Notes under the pieces: generated by a model | What the model was told of the DNA's origin: nothing | Seen by the model: the letters and a program-made list of their open reading frames with translations, nothing else | Database searches by the model: none | DNA from: Phocoena phocoena | Lineage: Eukaryota; Chordata; Mammalia; Artiodactyla; Phocoenidae | Reading direction: 5' to 3' | DNA length: 64,000 nucleotides | Assembly (NCBI RefSeq): GCF_963924675.1 | Contig: NC_089226.1 | Coordinates: 54,870,205 to 54,934,204, forward strand | Position numbers and translations under genes: made by a program | In this document: piece after piece, positions 1-12,000 of the stretch | How positions within the stretch are numbered: the first letter of the stretch is position 1 | Layout of the letters: the number at the start of each line of letters is the position of its first letter

Positions 1-717
1 TGAACTACAATTAGTTCCATATGACTGAAGTGTAAGTGACAAGTGAGTGGAAAGAGATGAAGCGGGAGAAGAAAGCACCTGCACACCATGCCAAAACTTG
101 GAAAGCTCCATACCGTTTCCTTTTTCTGAGCCCCTTTCCCACTTAACTCCAGGAAAACTTTGATGCTTTAAAACCTATCACTCTGTAAAGTCTTCCCAGA
201 TTCTCCCAGGGATATTTAAGGTAAGGTGTTTAATGACGTTAAAGGATGGTGGCTTCTGAACTGCTTCCACATCAGCAAAGGGGATACAGGAGTTAGAGTT
301 TGGTAAATAAATACCAGCCCAACTACTGGGGAGTGAATAAGAGTGGAAAATTGTCATGGAAGACATGCTGTTTTAATTGCGTCTTGAAGTATGACTAGGA
401 GTATGCCTTGATGCAGTGGTTGTAGAAGGGGTACATTCTAATCATAGTTAGACATGGTTTAGGGAAAGAGCTGCTGAATATACCAAGACAACAACAAATG
501 TACCAAAGAAAGAAGGGTTTTTCAGTCTAAAAAGCTGATGGTTTAGAGAAGATAGGATTGAAATTGTTATAAAAGGTAGAAGAACAAATATGAGTATTTT
601 TATTAAATCCTGGAATAATAATATCTTACATGTTTAAAGTTGCAATTTTCATAATACAGCTATAGAAATTATTCCATGTGATCTGCATTAATAGTAGCAC
701 GAAAGCATCCATTCTCC
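1..717. other. Unassigned AT-rich intronic DNA
   Basis: No gene, RNA or recognisable repeat seen. Confidence 0.5.
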
Positions 718-815
718 TTGTTTTATAGATAAACTGAAGCTCACAAAATACACATTAGCCAAGATGACACAATTACTAAGTAGCACAGTTGGGATTTGAA
801 CTGAAACATGTTAAC
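718..815 (-). repeat. MIR SINE fragment
   Basis: Matches the inverted MIR core by eye (the tagataaactgaagctcac ... tgggatttgaactg pattern). Old, diverged. Confidence 0.6.
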
Positions 816-1459
816 CTTTGTTTATTAGAATACTGTAACCTAGGGAGCAACGTTGAAACTTGAAAGAACTAGCCCTAATGACCACAGAGTTGTCCTTAAG
901 CCCAGTGCCCGGCCCACTGTACGCACACAATAATTGTTACTTTAGGTGTAACCTGAATCTTCCCTAAGGCAATTGCCTGTCACCCACACACACATGAGCT
1001 AAAAAAACAATAAAGGAGACAGACTGAAGTATTAAAAAATACTTGATTAACCCCTCTAAAAAGGCAGGAATAAAAAACATGAGGACAAACAGAAAACAAA
1101 TAGCAATATGTTAACACTTAAACATAACTGTAGCAGTAATTAACTTTAAGTGGACTAAATAGTTTAATGAAAGGCAAAGACTGAGTTAAAAAGCAAGACC
1201 CAACTAAACACTACTTACAAGGTATATACTTGAAATATAAAGGCATAAGTTGAAAGTAAAAGGATAAAGAAAGATACAAAATGCAAACACTAAGAAAGCG
1301 GGTGTGGTTATGTTAATATCAAGATAGGAAGTATTACTACAGATAAAAGAGTTTCATCTCATGATACTTAAATGACCAATTCATCAAGAAAAACATAACA
1401 ACCCAAATCTGTACACTCTTAGTGAAAGAGCTACAAAATATATGAAAACAAAAATAACA

Positions 1460-1782
1460 TATCTGGGACTTCCCTGGTGGTCCAGCCGCTAAGAAAACGC
1501 CTTCCAATGCAGAGGATGCAGGTTTGATCCCTGGTCTGGGAACTGAGATCCCACATGCGGCAGGGCAAATAAGCCCACGTGCCACAACTACTGAGCCCAT
1601 GTACCACAACTAAAGAGCCCCTGTGCCACAACTACAGAGCTCATGCACTCTGGAGCCACAACTAGAGAGGAGCCCACATGCCACAACTAGAGAGAAGCCC
1701 ACATGCTGCAAGGAAAGATCCTGCATGCTGCAGCTAAGACCCAACACAGCCATAAATAAATAAATAAATATTTTTAAAAACC
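1460..1782 (+). mobile_element. CHR-1-like long SINE
   Basis: Starts gggacttccctggtggtcca and contains repeated 'gtgccacaactac' units and a (AAAT)n tail. Flanked by an 11-bp TSD CAAAAATAACA (1449-1459, 1783-1793). Confidence 0.9.
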
Positions 1783-1833
1783 CAAAAATAACAGAACTAA
1801 GAAAAGAGACAAAACCACTATAGCTGGATTTTT

Positions 1834-2285
1834 TTTAACATCTTTATTGGAGTATAATTGCTTTACAATGGTGTGTTAGTTTCTGCTTTATAACAAAGTG
1901 AATCAGCTATACATATACATGTATCCCCATATCTCCTCCCTCTTGCATCTGCCTCCCACCCTTCCTATCCCACCCATCTAGGTGGTCACAAAGCACCGAG
2001 CTCATCTCCCTGTGCTATGCGGCTGCTTCCCACTAGCTATCTGTTTCACATTTGGTAGTGTATATATGTCCATGCCACTCTCTCACTTCATCCCAGCTTA
2101 CCCTTCCCACTCCCCACGTCCTCAAGTCCATTCTCTATGTCTGCGTCTTTATTCCTGTCCTGCCCCAGGTTCTTCAGAACCATTTTTTTGTTTTTTTTAG
2201 ATTCCATATATATGTGTTAGCATACGGTATTTGTTTTCCTCTTTCTGACTTCACTCTGCATGACATACTCTAGGTCCATCCAGCT
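1834..2285 (-). mobile_element. 5'-truncated L1 3' end
   Basis: Inverse of the ruminant/cetacean-type L1 3' UTR: it begins aacatctttattggagtat (inverted tail) and reaches the last part of ORF2. Imperfect TSD of tatagctggatttt type on the two sides. Confidence 0.85.
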
Positions 2286-3480
2286 CTATGGTTGGAAATT
2301 TTAACAACCTTCTCTCAGTAAATGATAAAACACATAGACAAAGAGTCTAATTAAGGAAATGGGAGCTTTTAGCAACACTGTCAGTTAATTTGACCTAATA
2401 GACATTTATAGGTTACTACACCCAACAACTGCAGAATACACATTGTTTTTTCAAGTGTACATGGAACAGTCACTAAGACCTTATGCTGACATAAGTCTCA
2501 GTAAATTTCAAAGAAATGAAATAACAGAGAATATGATATCTGACAAAATAGATTTGTTGATAACAATAAGATATTTAGAAAAGCCATAAATAATTGGAAA
2601 TCGAGCAACAAAGTATTTTGAACTAAAGGGTAAAGGAAAAATACATCAAAATTTGTGGAATACAGCTATATAATACTTATAGGCAAATTTATCACTTTAA
2701 ATACTTAAAATAGAAAAATAATTGTCTAAAATCAATGGTGTAAGCCCCCACCTTAAAAAGCTAGAACAGAAGCAAATCATATTCAAAGCAAGCAGAAGAC
2801 AGATAATAATGAATATATGTATGTAAATCAATGAAATGGGAAACAAATGACAGAGAAAAATCAACAAGGCCAAAAGTTGGTTCTTTCAAAAGATTAATAA
2901 AATTGAAACCATTGTAAGACTGATCAGGAAAAAAAGAGAAGACACAATTCATAAATACCAGGAATGAAGGGGACATTACTATAGATCATACAGATAGCAG
3001 AAGAATAATTTTAAAAATTGGGAATAAATTTACACTAATAAATGTGACAACTTAGAAGAAATGGACAGATTTTTTTGAAAGACACAACTTATTAAAATAC
3101 AAGAAGCAGAAAATCTGAATAGTCCTATAGATGTTAGAAATTGAATTTATAATTTAAAACCCTTCCACAGAAAAAATTCTACACACATATGATTTCAGTG
3201 GTGAATTCTATTTTAAACATTTAATGAAAATCCTCAACAAAACATTAGCAAATCCAAGGTTGGTTCAATATTTTAAAAATCAATGTAGTTCACCACAAAG
3301 TAAAGAAGAAAAATTACACAGTTGTGTCAAATGATGCAGAAAAAGCATTTAATGAAGTTCACCATGTATTTATGATTAAAAAAAAAGAAAACTCTCAGAA
3401 AACTAAACTAGAATAGCCAAGATATGGAAGCAACCTAAATGTCCATAGAGAGATGAATGGATAAAGAAGATGTGGTACAC

Positions 3481-5116
3481 GCACTTATGGCCACCTAATC
3501 TATGACAAAGGAGGCAAGAATATACTATGGAAAAAAGATAGTCGCTTCAATAAGTGGTGCTGGGAAAACTGGACAGCTACATGTAAAAAAATGAAATTAG
3601 AACACTCCCTAACACCATACACAAAAATAAACTCAAAATGGATTAAGGACTGGACACTATAAAAACCCTCAGAGGAAAACATAGGCACACCACTCTTTGA
3701 CATAAATAACAGCAAGCTCTTTTTTGATTCACCTCCTAGAGTAATGAAAATAAAAACAAAAATAAACAAATGGGATCTAATTAAACTTAAAAGCTTTTGC
3801 ACAGCAGAGGACACCATAAACAAGATGAAAAGACAACCCTCAGAGTGGGAGAAAATATTTGCAAACGAATCAATGGACAAAGGTTTAATCCCCAAAATAT
3901 GTAAACAGCTCATGCAGCTCAATATTAAAAAAACAAACGACCCAATCCAAAAATGGACAGAAGACCGAAGACATTTCTCCAAAGAAGACATACAGATGGC
4001 CTACAGACACATGAAAAACGCTCAACATCACTAATTATTAGAGAAATGCACATCAAAACCACAATGAGGTGTCACCACACACCGGTCAGAATGGCCATCA
4101 TCAAAAATTCTACAAACAGGGCTTCCCTGGTGGTGCAGTGGTTGAGAGTCCGCCTGCCAATGCAGGGGACACGGGTTTGTTCGCCAGTCTGGGAGGATCC
4201 CACATGCCGCAGAGCGGCTGGGCCCGTGAACCATGGCCGCTGAGCCTGCACGTCTGGAGCCTGTGCTCTGCAACGGGAGAGGCCACAACAGTGAGAGGCC
4301 CACGTACCGGGAAAAAAAAAAAAATTCTACAAACAAAAAATGCTGGAGAGGGTGTGGAGAAAAGGGGACCCTTGTACACTGCTGGTGGGAATGTAAATTG
4401 GTACTGCCCCTATGGAGAACAGTATGGAGGTTCCTTAAAAAACTAAAAATAGAGCTACCATATGACCCAGCAATCCCACTCCTAGGCATGTATCTGGAGA
4501 AAACCATAATTCAAAAGGATGCATGCACCCCGATGTTCACTGCAGCGGTATTTACCATAGCCAGGGCATGGAAGCAACCTAAATGTCCATCAACAGAGGA
4601 ATGGATAAAAAAGATGTGGTACATATATACAATGGAATATTACTTAGCCATAAAAAGTAACAAAATAGTGCCATTTGCAGAGACGTGGATGGACCTAGAG
4701 ACTGTCATACAGAGTGAAGTAAGTCAAAAAGAGAAAAATAAATATAGTATAATATCACTTATATGTGGAAATTAGAAAAACGGTGGAGATGAACTTATTT
4801 GCAAAGCAGAAATAGAGTCACGGATGTAGAGAACAAACTTACGGTTGCCAAGGGGGGAAGAAGGGTGGGATGAATTGGGAGATTGGGACTGACATATATA
4901 CACTACTATGTATAAAATAGATAGCTAATGAGAACCTACTGTATAGCAAAGGGAACTCTACTCAGTGCTCTGTGGTGACCTAAATGGAAAGGAAATCCAA
5001 AAAAGAGTGGATATATATATATATATGTATGACTGATTCACCTTGTTGTAGAGCAAGAAACTCACACAGCACTGTAAAGCAACTATACTCCAATAAAATT
5101 TAATTTAAAAAGTTCA
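3481..5116 (+). mobile_element. 5'-truncated L1 with ORF2 C-terminus and 3' UTR
   Basis: Younger L1 inserted into the older L1. It carries the ORF2p C-terminal region, readable in pieces from about 3744 to 4775: [14 protein letters not shown], then (after a SINE at 4119-4319) [53 protein letters not shown] 3' UTR ends in ccaataaaattt. The target looks like agatgtggtaca (about 3469-3480) against aaatgtggttca at 5466. The lack of a 5' half and the SINE inside ORF2 make it dead. Confidence 0.88.
4119..4319 (+). mobile_element. CHR-2-type SINE within L1 ORF2
   Basis: GC-rich CHR-2 body with Pol III A- and B-box-like stretches (tggtgcagtggttgagag; gggtttgttcgcc, decayed B box) and a poly(A) tail. 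Perfect 16-bp TSD AAAAATTCTACAAACA (4103-4118, 4320-4335). Confidence 0.95.
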
Positions 5117-5465
5117 GGGCTTCCCTGATGGCGCAGTGATTAAGAATCCACCTGCCAATGCAGGGGACACGGGTTCAAGGTCTGGTCCAGGAAGATCCCA
5201 CATGCTGCGGAGCAACTAAGCCCGTGTGCCACAACTACTGAGCCTGTACTCTAGATCCCACGAGCCACAACTACTGAGCCCACGCGCCACAACTACTGAA
5301 GCCTGTGTGCCTAGAGCCTGTGCTCCGCAACAAGAGAAGCCACTGCAATGAGAAGTCCGCACACTGCAACAAAGAGTAGCCCCTGCTCGCTGCAACTAGA
5401 GAAAGCCCACGCGCAGCAACGAAGACCCAATGCAGCCAAAAATAAATAATAAACAAAATTTTTTA
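5117..5465 (+). mobile_element. Long CHR SINE at the L1 tail
   Basis: Head gggcttccctgatggcgcag, internal 'gccacaactactgagcc' units, AAATAAATAA tail. It sits at the 3' tail of the younger L1, where A-rich DNA is a preferred target. Confidence 0.9.
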
Positions 5466-6297
5466 AAAATGTGGTTCATATATACAATGGAATATTGCTC
5501 AGCCATACGAAAGAATTAAATAATGCCATTTGTGACAATATGGATGGACCTAGAGGGTATTATCCTAAGTGAATTAAGTCAGAGAAAGATAAATACTGTA
5601 TGATTTCATTTATATGTGGAATCTAAAAAACAAAACAGAAATAGACTCATAGATACAAAGAATAAACACATAGTTGCCAGAGGGGAGGTGGTGGGGGAGA
5701 TGAGTGAAATAGGTGAGGGACATTAAGAGGTACAAACTTACAAAATAAATGAGTCGGGCTTCCCTGGTGGCACAGTGGTTAAGAATACGCCTGCCAATGC
5801 AGGGGATATGGGTTCGAGCCCTGGTCCAGGAAGATCCCACATGCCGCAGAGCAACTAAGCCTGTGCACCACAACTACTGAGCCTGCACTCTAAAGCCCAC
5901 GAGACACAACTGCTGAGCCCGTGTGCCACAACTACTGAAGCCTGTGTGCCTAGAGCCCAAGCTCCACAACAAGAGAAGCCACCACAATGAGAAGCCCACA
6001 CACCACAACGAAGACTAGCCCCTGCTCGCAGTAAGTAGAGAAAGCCCGTGCACAGCAACAAAGACCCAATGCAGCCAAAAATAAATAAATAAATTAATTA
6101 AAAAACAAAAAAAAACAAATGAGTCACAGGGATGAAATATGCAGCATGGGGGATATAGTCAATAATAGTGTATGGTAACAGATGGTAACTAGACTTATCG
6201 TGGTGATCGTTTTGTAATGTATAGAAACATGAAATCATTATGTTGTGCACCTGAAACTTGCATAGTATTGTAGGTCAATTATACTTCAATCAATAAA
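5466..6297 (+). repeat. Old L1 3' end (resumption of the 1040-3480 element)
   Basis: Picks up the L1 text that was broken at 3480 (aatgtggttcatatatacaatgg) and continues to the 3' UTR end near tcaataaatct. A SINE splits it at 5756-6112. Confidence 0.8.
5756..6112 (+). mobile_element. Long CHR SINE
   Basis: Head gggcttccctggtggcacag, repeated 'ccacaactactg' units, AAATAAAT tail. TSD acaaaataaatgagtc / aaaaaacaaatgagtc (5740-5755, 6110-6125). Confidence 0.92.
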
Positions 6298-6339
6298 TCT
6301 GTCTATTGGTAGAGTAAAGAAACACGACAACAAAATGCA

Positions 6340-6745
6340 ATGCATGACACCTGACTGGATCTTGGGTTGGAAAGGAAAGCCAGCTATAATAGATGTTATT
6401 TTATTGGAACAATTGTTATAATTTGACTATGGAGTTGATGCTATTTAATATTATATAAATGTTGGATTTCTTGAGTGTAACATTATGATTATGTAAGGCA
6501 GAATGCCTTTGTTTTATTAGATACAGGCTGAAGTATTTAGAGTTAAGTATCATGATGTCAGTACTTACTTCCAAATGATTCAGCAAATATAGTTATTCAG
6601 AGAGAGAGAGAGAGAAAGCCACCGAAAGATAAAAAGGTAAATGTGCCAGAATATTAAAAACTGGTAAATCTAGGCTGATGGTATACGTGTTTATTATTTT
6701 TTTCCAATTTGTTATATAGGTTCAAAATATTTCAAAATAGAAAAA
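6340..6745 (+). repeat. Old L1-type 3' UTR-like repeat, copy A
   Basis: Text running from gactggatcttgggttgg to ttcaaaatatttcaaaatag resembles an ancient L1 3' UTR. It contains a (GA)n run at about 6599-6616. A second, more diverged copy follows at 7000-7350. Confidence 0.5.
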
Positions 6746-6999
6746 GGGGCGGGAGAGGTTCAACATAGGCTTTTCAGGTCAACCAAGTTTAGAAGGTAAA
6801 TGGGAAAACACAAGCAAAACCAAACACACACAAAAGCAGAAAGGGTTAGGGACAGCTCAGCTCATCTATCTTTCCTTTTGTGTCCTAAGTACTAGAACCT
6901 TTAGTCTGATCAAATGGACAAGACTCTGAGAATTATGTTATACTTTACACCTATTGCCTGTATTATATATAAAAATAAACCCACAAAATCGGCAATAGT

Positions 7000-7176
7000 T
7001 ATAGAGGGCATTTGGGGGGAAATTTGAAGATAGGCTGTATACTAAATAGTAATATTGTATCAAGGATAATATCCTTATTTGTGAGAATGATATTGTGGCT
7101 ATGTAGGAGAATGTTTATGTTCTTAGGAAAGAAATGCTAAAATATCTGCCATTTACACTCAAATGATTGGGGAAAA

Positions 7177-7224
<48 letters not shown>

Positions 7225-7350
7225 AGAGAGAAAACACCAACATGGCAAAGTATTAACAACTTGAAGATTTTGAGAAAGGGTGTGCGGCTATTTATTGTAA
7301 TATTCATACAACTGTTTCATAGGTTTAATGTTTAAAATTAAAAGGTGGGA
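7000..7350 (+). repeat. Old L1-type 3' UTR-like repeat, copy B
   Basis: Shares the order of words with copy A (ttggaagatag..., gtggctatgta, gttcttagga, ctcaaatgattggg, microsatellite, ataggtttaatgtttaaaat). The microsatellite here is (TG)n instead of (GA)n. Confidence 0.5.
7180..7222. repeat. (TG)n microsatellite
   Basis: About 21 uninterrupted TG units; likely polymorphic. Confidence 0.97.
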
Positions 7351-7589
7351 CTAAAATCAACTATATGTCAATAAAAAAATTTTTTTAAATAGGTGGGGTA
7401 AAGTTTCCACATTTCCTTTGGTTCTCTTTAGGTGCCTGCTAATTGGTTTGGCTTTATTTTAAATTTACACTTTTGTCATATCTTCCTCCTTGTCCCCTTT
7501 CAGCCTAACAAAAGGATATATAAATGAAAGACCTATGCATGTTTCCACATAGAAAACTCTTCTCCAATAAGAGAGTTATTGCTTTAAGA

Positions 7590-7790
7590 TAGAAATGAGT
7601 GAGCACAGTATGCAATAGTAGAAAAGTATAGGCTTTATAGTAAGACTCAGGTTCAAATCTTGGTCCCAAAAATTATTAGTGGTGTGACCCTGGAAACGCT
7701 ATATTTGATCAGGCACACAGCAGTTGTTTAATGATTGGTAGAGATTTGGGAGTAGGTAGTAGTAATTATTATTTCAAGGACACTGGTTGA
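7590..7790 (+). repeat. MIR SINE fragment
   Basis: MIR-like order: gactcaggttcaaatcttgg ... ggtgtgaccctgg. Diverged. Confidence 0.6.
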
Positions 7791-7954
7791 AGACAGTAAA
7801 TTTTCTTGATATTTCCATCCTGCAATCACTATATCATCTGCCCCTTCCCACCCTTAAACTGATAAAAAAGGAATCACATTAACCTACCTCAGAAGGAATG
7901 TCACAAAGTATAAAAAAAATTTTTTAATGACATTTATAATTAAAAATTCAATGT

Positions 7955-8965
7955 AGCCAACATTTATTGAGCCCATACTTTATGGGCACTGTGCCAAATG
8001 CATAGTTCTCGCCCTTAGGGAGTTCACCACTTAGTGAGGGAAACACGTAAATACACACTCAGTACAATACAGGTGAACTGCACTAAGTGCTAAAATAGAG
8101 GCACAAAGTATTATAGGAATACTGAGAATGGAGTAAGCAGCTCATTCTCACAAGGATTATCATCAGGAAGTGCTTCATAGAGGAGATAAAACAAAAGCTA
8201 GGAATTAAAGAATATATAAGATTCCAACAGGTACCAAGGGAAGCAGGTCATTTCAAGTAAATGAAATGGTTTTAGGGACTTCCCTGGTGGCACAGTGGAT
8301 AAGACTCTGTGCTCCCAATGCAGGGGGCCTGGGTTCGATCCTTGGTCAGGGAACTAGATCCCACATGCATGCCGCAACTAGGAGTTCGCATGCCACGACT
8401 AAGGAGCCCACCTGCCGCAACTAAGGAGCCTACGTGCTGCAACTAAGGAGCTGGTGAACCACAACTAAGGAGCCCGCCTGCTACAACTAAGACCCAGCGC
8501 GATCAAATAAATAAATAACAATAAATAAAAGGAAGTGGTTTTAGCAAAGGTACAGAGAATCAAAGATCATGGTAGGTTTGTAAGGGAATATGTATTTGGT
8601 ATGGAATAGCTAGGTCTTCAGATGTGTTATAAAATATAGGGGATGAGAATGAAGGAAAAATTTGGAACTGTATCATTGTTTTTAAAAAATGGCCCTGAAC
8701 ACTATCCTAAGGAGTTTCTGCTTAATTCTGAGGTCTATGGAAAGCCTTTGAAATTTTCTAAGCAGAGCAGTGACATGACTAGCTTTATGTTGGCCAAGTC
8801 AACAAATGTACTTTGTTGGATATGGTGGAGGAGAAAACTGGAGAAATAAAACTTTTGTCTGATGTTTCTCTTCTAGGTGACTGGGTGGATAGTGATTCCA
8901 TTAATGGAGACGCAGAACACAAGAAAGTACCTGGATATTTGTGGGGGGTGGGGAGGTAGAGAAAA
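7955..8965 (-). repeat. L2 LINE fragment, interrupted by a SINE
   Basis: Inverse L2 3' region: catttattgagcccatactt ... gcactgtgcc at the left, then the region ending in ggtgactgggtggatagtg at the right. A CHR-1-like SINE at 8275-8532 splits it. An ORF at 8643-8849 is an L2 by-product. Confidence 0.7.
8275..8532 (+). mobile_element. CHR-1-like SINE
   Basis: Head gggacttccctggtggcaca, five 'caactaaggagcc'-type units, AAATAAAT tail. TSD AAATGGTTTTA / AAGTGGTTTTA (8264-8274, 8533-8543). Confidence 0.92.
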
Positions 8966-9400
8966 GGAAATGAAATCAACTTTGGATATGTTCGGTTTAA
9001 GTTGCCCAAGGAACAACTCATATGCAGATGTACAACATGTGATTGAATATTCTGATAGTTTGGATAACTGTTCAGCAAATATTCACTCTTTTTGCCCTCT
9101 TACTGTGGGCAGAATATACTTCTGTGCCCTACTGATGTGGGAACTTATGTTGGTGAACCTGGGGCAAGCAAAGCCTTGAAATATACTTGCTCAGTGGGGC
9201 TTGTGTTTGTGAGCTTCAGATAACACCATGAGAAGATCAGGTCCTGGCTAGTTCACTGGTCTAAGATGGATAAGAGACATATGGAGTACCCAGCCAGCTT
9301 GCCAACTGCAGCCTGGGGTAGAGCTGCTCCAGCTAGACCTATAAGCATGATAATAAACACTTATTATTGTAAATCACTAAGTTTTGGGTAGTTCGTTAAA
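8966..9400. other. Unassigned, possibly LTR-derived 3' part
   Basis: The end (about 9340-9390, tattattgtaaatcactaagttttggg) resembles the 3' end of a MaLR-type LTR, but I cannot define an element. Confidence 0.3.
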
Positions 9401-9416
9401 AAGAATAGCTGAACAA

Positions 9417-9531
9417 GGGAATTCTCGGGCAGTCCAGTGGTTAGGACTCGATGCTTTCACTGCTGTGGGCACAGGTTCAATCCCTGGTTGGGGACCTAAA
9501 ATCCTATAAGCTGCATGATGCAGCCAAAAAG
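9417..9531 (+). mobile_element. CHR-1 SINE (short form)
   Basis: Head gggaattctcgggcagtcca, B box ggttcaatccc. Perfect 16-bp TSD AAGAATAGCTGAACAA (9401-9416, 9532-9547). Confidence 0.95.
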
Positions 9532-9547
9532 AAGAATAGCTGAACAA

Positions 9548-9840
9548 TACTACTATATATTTAGAGCATGAAAAGTAACTAGAGATAATACCTCCATCAG
9601 TTCATGGCATAAACAACTGTAGTACTCTCAAGTAAAAAGAAATCCCCTAAACACTCTCAGAGAGTTAATTCCCTCAAGGATTCCCTATTAAGCAGCATTT
9701 GATGTACAAATCAGAGTGTTTCATGTCCAAGACTTTTAAAAGAATTAATGCAGTCATTTCTATAGTTGAGAAACATACCGTAGAGCAGTATTATGTGCTA
9801 GGCGTTGTGCTAGGTAACTAAGGGAGAAAAGAAAAAACTT
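9548..9840. other. Unassigned intronic DNA
   Basis: Nothing recognised. Confidence 0.4.
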
Positions 9841-10275
9841 AAAAAGATCAAGTGTCTACTATGTGACAGGCACTGTGGTAGATGCTTTACAAAGAGGAAC
9901 ATATTTAGTATTCAAAGCAACCACGTGAAATATATTTTCCAGGTCCCATCCCCAAGAGATTATGATTCAGTAGTTGGGAAGAGTGCAGGAGATACAGAAC
10001 ATGCATTTTAAACAAAGCTCTAGGTGATTCTGATGCACTGTGAGATCCATGAATCACACTGAGAAATACTGAGTGAGAGAAAGAATGAATTTGCATGATG
10101 GTAAGTGGCATGCATTTTTCAAATTTATTCTTCCCAACCCACTTATTACTCTTACATGAAGCCATGACACACAGACATTATTATTCTCCTTTTATAAATG
10201 GTCAAACTGAGGCACAGTCAGGCTATATAACTTGGTTAAGGTGTCTAGTTAAAATGTGACAGTGCCTGGACCTAT
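9841..10275 (-). repeat. MIR split by a MER5-like element
   Basis: MIR halves in inverse orientation at about 9841-9935 (tgtctactatgtgacaggcactg) and 10150-10275 (ataaatggtcaaactgaggcac). Confidence 0.6.
9940..10068 (+). repeat. MER5-like hAT MITE fragment
   Basis: Text ccaggtcccatccccaagag ... gctctaggtgattctgatg resembles MER5A, a Charlie-type non-autonomous DNA transposon, inserted in the MIR. Confidence 0.55.
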
Positions 10276-10520
10276 AAATCTAAATATCTACTAGATATCT
10301 CTTGATGCCCTATTGTAAGTTCAAGCTCAACATATTCCAAAAGAATTAATCATTTTCTCTACCCAGCCTCTGCCCCAAACACAAACACATCTGTCCCTCC
10401 TCTTCATATACCCAATCTCAATAAATGGCACCACCATGTACCCATTTATCCATGCTAGTATTCTCCTTTGCCTGCTAAATCTAATAAACTGCCTTATCCT
10501 GCCAATTTCACCTTCTTTTC

Positions 10521-10524
10521 TTAA

Positions 10525-10555
<31 letters not shown>

Positions 10556-11030
10556 TTGCGGTACATGGGCCTCTCACTGTTGTGGCCTCTCCCGTTGCGG
10601 AGCACAGGCTCCAGACATGCAGGCTCAGTGGCCATGGCTCACGGGCCCAGCCGCTCCGTGGCATGTGGGATCTTCCCGGACCGGGGCACGAACCCATGTC
10701 CCCTGCATCGGCAGGCAGACTCCCAACCACTGCGCCACCAGGGAAGCCCTTAAATTAATTTTTTACTGAAATACAGTTGAATTACAATGTTGTGTTAATT
10801 GCTGTACAGCAAAGTGACTCAATTATACATAAATATATACATACTTTTTCATATTCTTTTCCATTATGGTTTATCACAGGATACTGAATATAGTTCCCTG
10901 TGCTACACAGTAGTACCTTGTTTATTTATTCTGTATATACCAGTTTGCATCTACTAATCCCAAACTCCCAATCCAACCCCCTCACCTTCTTAATAGTTTT
11001 CATATTTGCTGTTTCATATCCACCCACACT
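10521..11030 (-). mobile_element. L1 3' end, split by CHR-2 SINE
   Basis: Inverted L1 3' UTR (tttttactgaaatacagttg ... gaatatagttccctgtgctacac ... atccaacccc). Confidence 0.8.
10531..10749 (-). mobile_element. CHR-2-type SINE
   Basis: Poly(T) start, gcggtacatgggcctctcac, ends ccaccagggaagccc. Duplicated TTAAATTAAT on both sides (10521-10530, 10750-10759). Confidence 0.95.
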
Positions 11031-11037
11031 ACTACTA

Positions 11038-11180
11038 ACTTAACAATAACAGCTTAATTTATTGAGTGCCTACACCATATCTAGCACAGTACAGTAACCC
11101 TTAGATCAACTCTGTGAGGTGGGTAATATTACTATCTCCATTCTATAGATGAGGACTCTGAGGCTTAATAGCTTTGATTT
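11038..11180 (-). repeat. MIR fragment
   Basis: Inverse MIR: ttattgagtgcctac ... ctgtgaggtgggtaatatta ... gatgaggactctgaggc. Confidence 0.7.
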
Positions 11181-11629
11181 GATGTCCTTTTGCCTCTATA
11201 CAGGTAAGTTCTAGTCAACAGCTCAGCTTTTCTCTCATCTTTCCTAGTTCTTCTCTCTCCAACTAGTTCTAGAACACCTCCTCTTGTTTATTCTACTGAC
11301 AAATGAAACTTAACAAGATGAAAACTAAACCTACAGCAACCTTTTCCTATTTTCCTGTTATCATCACTGGCAACTTCACAGTTTTGTAGTCTTTAGTGTT
11401 GAAGTTTACAAGAGGAATCATGATGTAGTAGAAAGGGACAGGGAAGAAAGTTAGAATCTGACCTGAATTTACTATTTGATTTCACATTTTTCTAGCTTTC
11501 TAGCTCTAAACTCTGTGCTTATTAAGTTTCCTTAAATACAGAATGAGGTTAAGGGTAATACTAACTCATGTAGTCTTATATGGGAAAAATATAATATATA
11601 GCGTTAAATCTATTTCTGAAGAAAAAAAT
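11181..11629. other. Largely unassigned; possible MIR at 11440-11560
   Basis: The second half has weak MIR-like text (ctgacctgaatttac ... ccttaaatacagaatgagg). Nothing else seen. Confidence 0.3.
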
Positions 11630-12000
11630 CTCTCCAGTGTGGCACACTCATAAGTTGGTACTCCAATATATCTTAAACCCATAGTCTGGATAATTTTTGT
11701 CAGTCAAATCAATCTTCTGTTTAAGTATCTGAAGTGGCTATGTCTAATCTACTGAATAAAATGTAAACTGAGCTCTGCAGACACCCGACACCCTCAACTA
11801 TACCACTGCCTATTCTTACACCACACTAGCTTTACTCTATGAAACAATCCAATGGAGTCATTTGGTTCACGAGCATTATAGCTTCTTATTCCTCAGCCTG
11901 CTCTCATTCTGTCCCTTCTATATCTCAAAGCCCTCTCATTTCTTTTACCAATCCTTTCTTTTTATAAAGAAAGGTATATTCCTTTCTTTAAGATCCAGGT
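11630..12000 (+). repeat. L2 LINE fragment
   Basis: Sense L2 3' region (aatctactgaataaaatgta ... cagcctgctctcattctg ... ccaatcctttc). Diverged. Confidence 0.55.

Larger units (their letters stand above)
1040..3480 (+). repeat. Old L1 (L1M-type) ORF2 remnant, interrupted
   Basis: Degenerate L1 ORF2 in + orientation: endonuclease-region words near 1150-1450 and 2330-3400 (targets such as aagcaagacccaactaaaca), then an internal deletion joins it to 3' ORF2 text at about 3412-3480. It is interrupted by a SINE (1460-1782), an inverted L1 3' end (1834-2285) and a younger L1 from 3481, after which the same old L1 resumes at 5466. Many stops; not functional. Confidence 0.8.

Noticed and set aside
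4233..4775. 180-codon ORF with a conserved-looking protein
   Set aside because: Its C-terminal part is L1 ORF2p and its first part is translated SINE; a composite artefact.
5756..6112. Regularly repeated 'gccacaactactgagcc' units that look array-like
   Set aside because: Units are part of the long CHR SINE body, variable in length and found in every long CHR copy; not CRISPR or a satellite.
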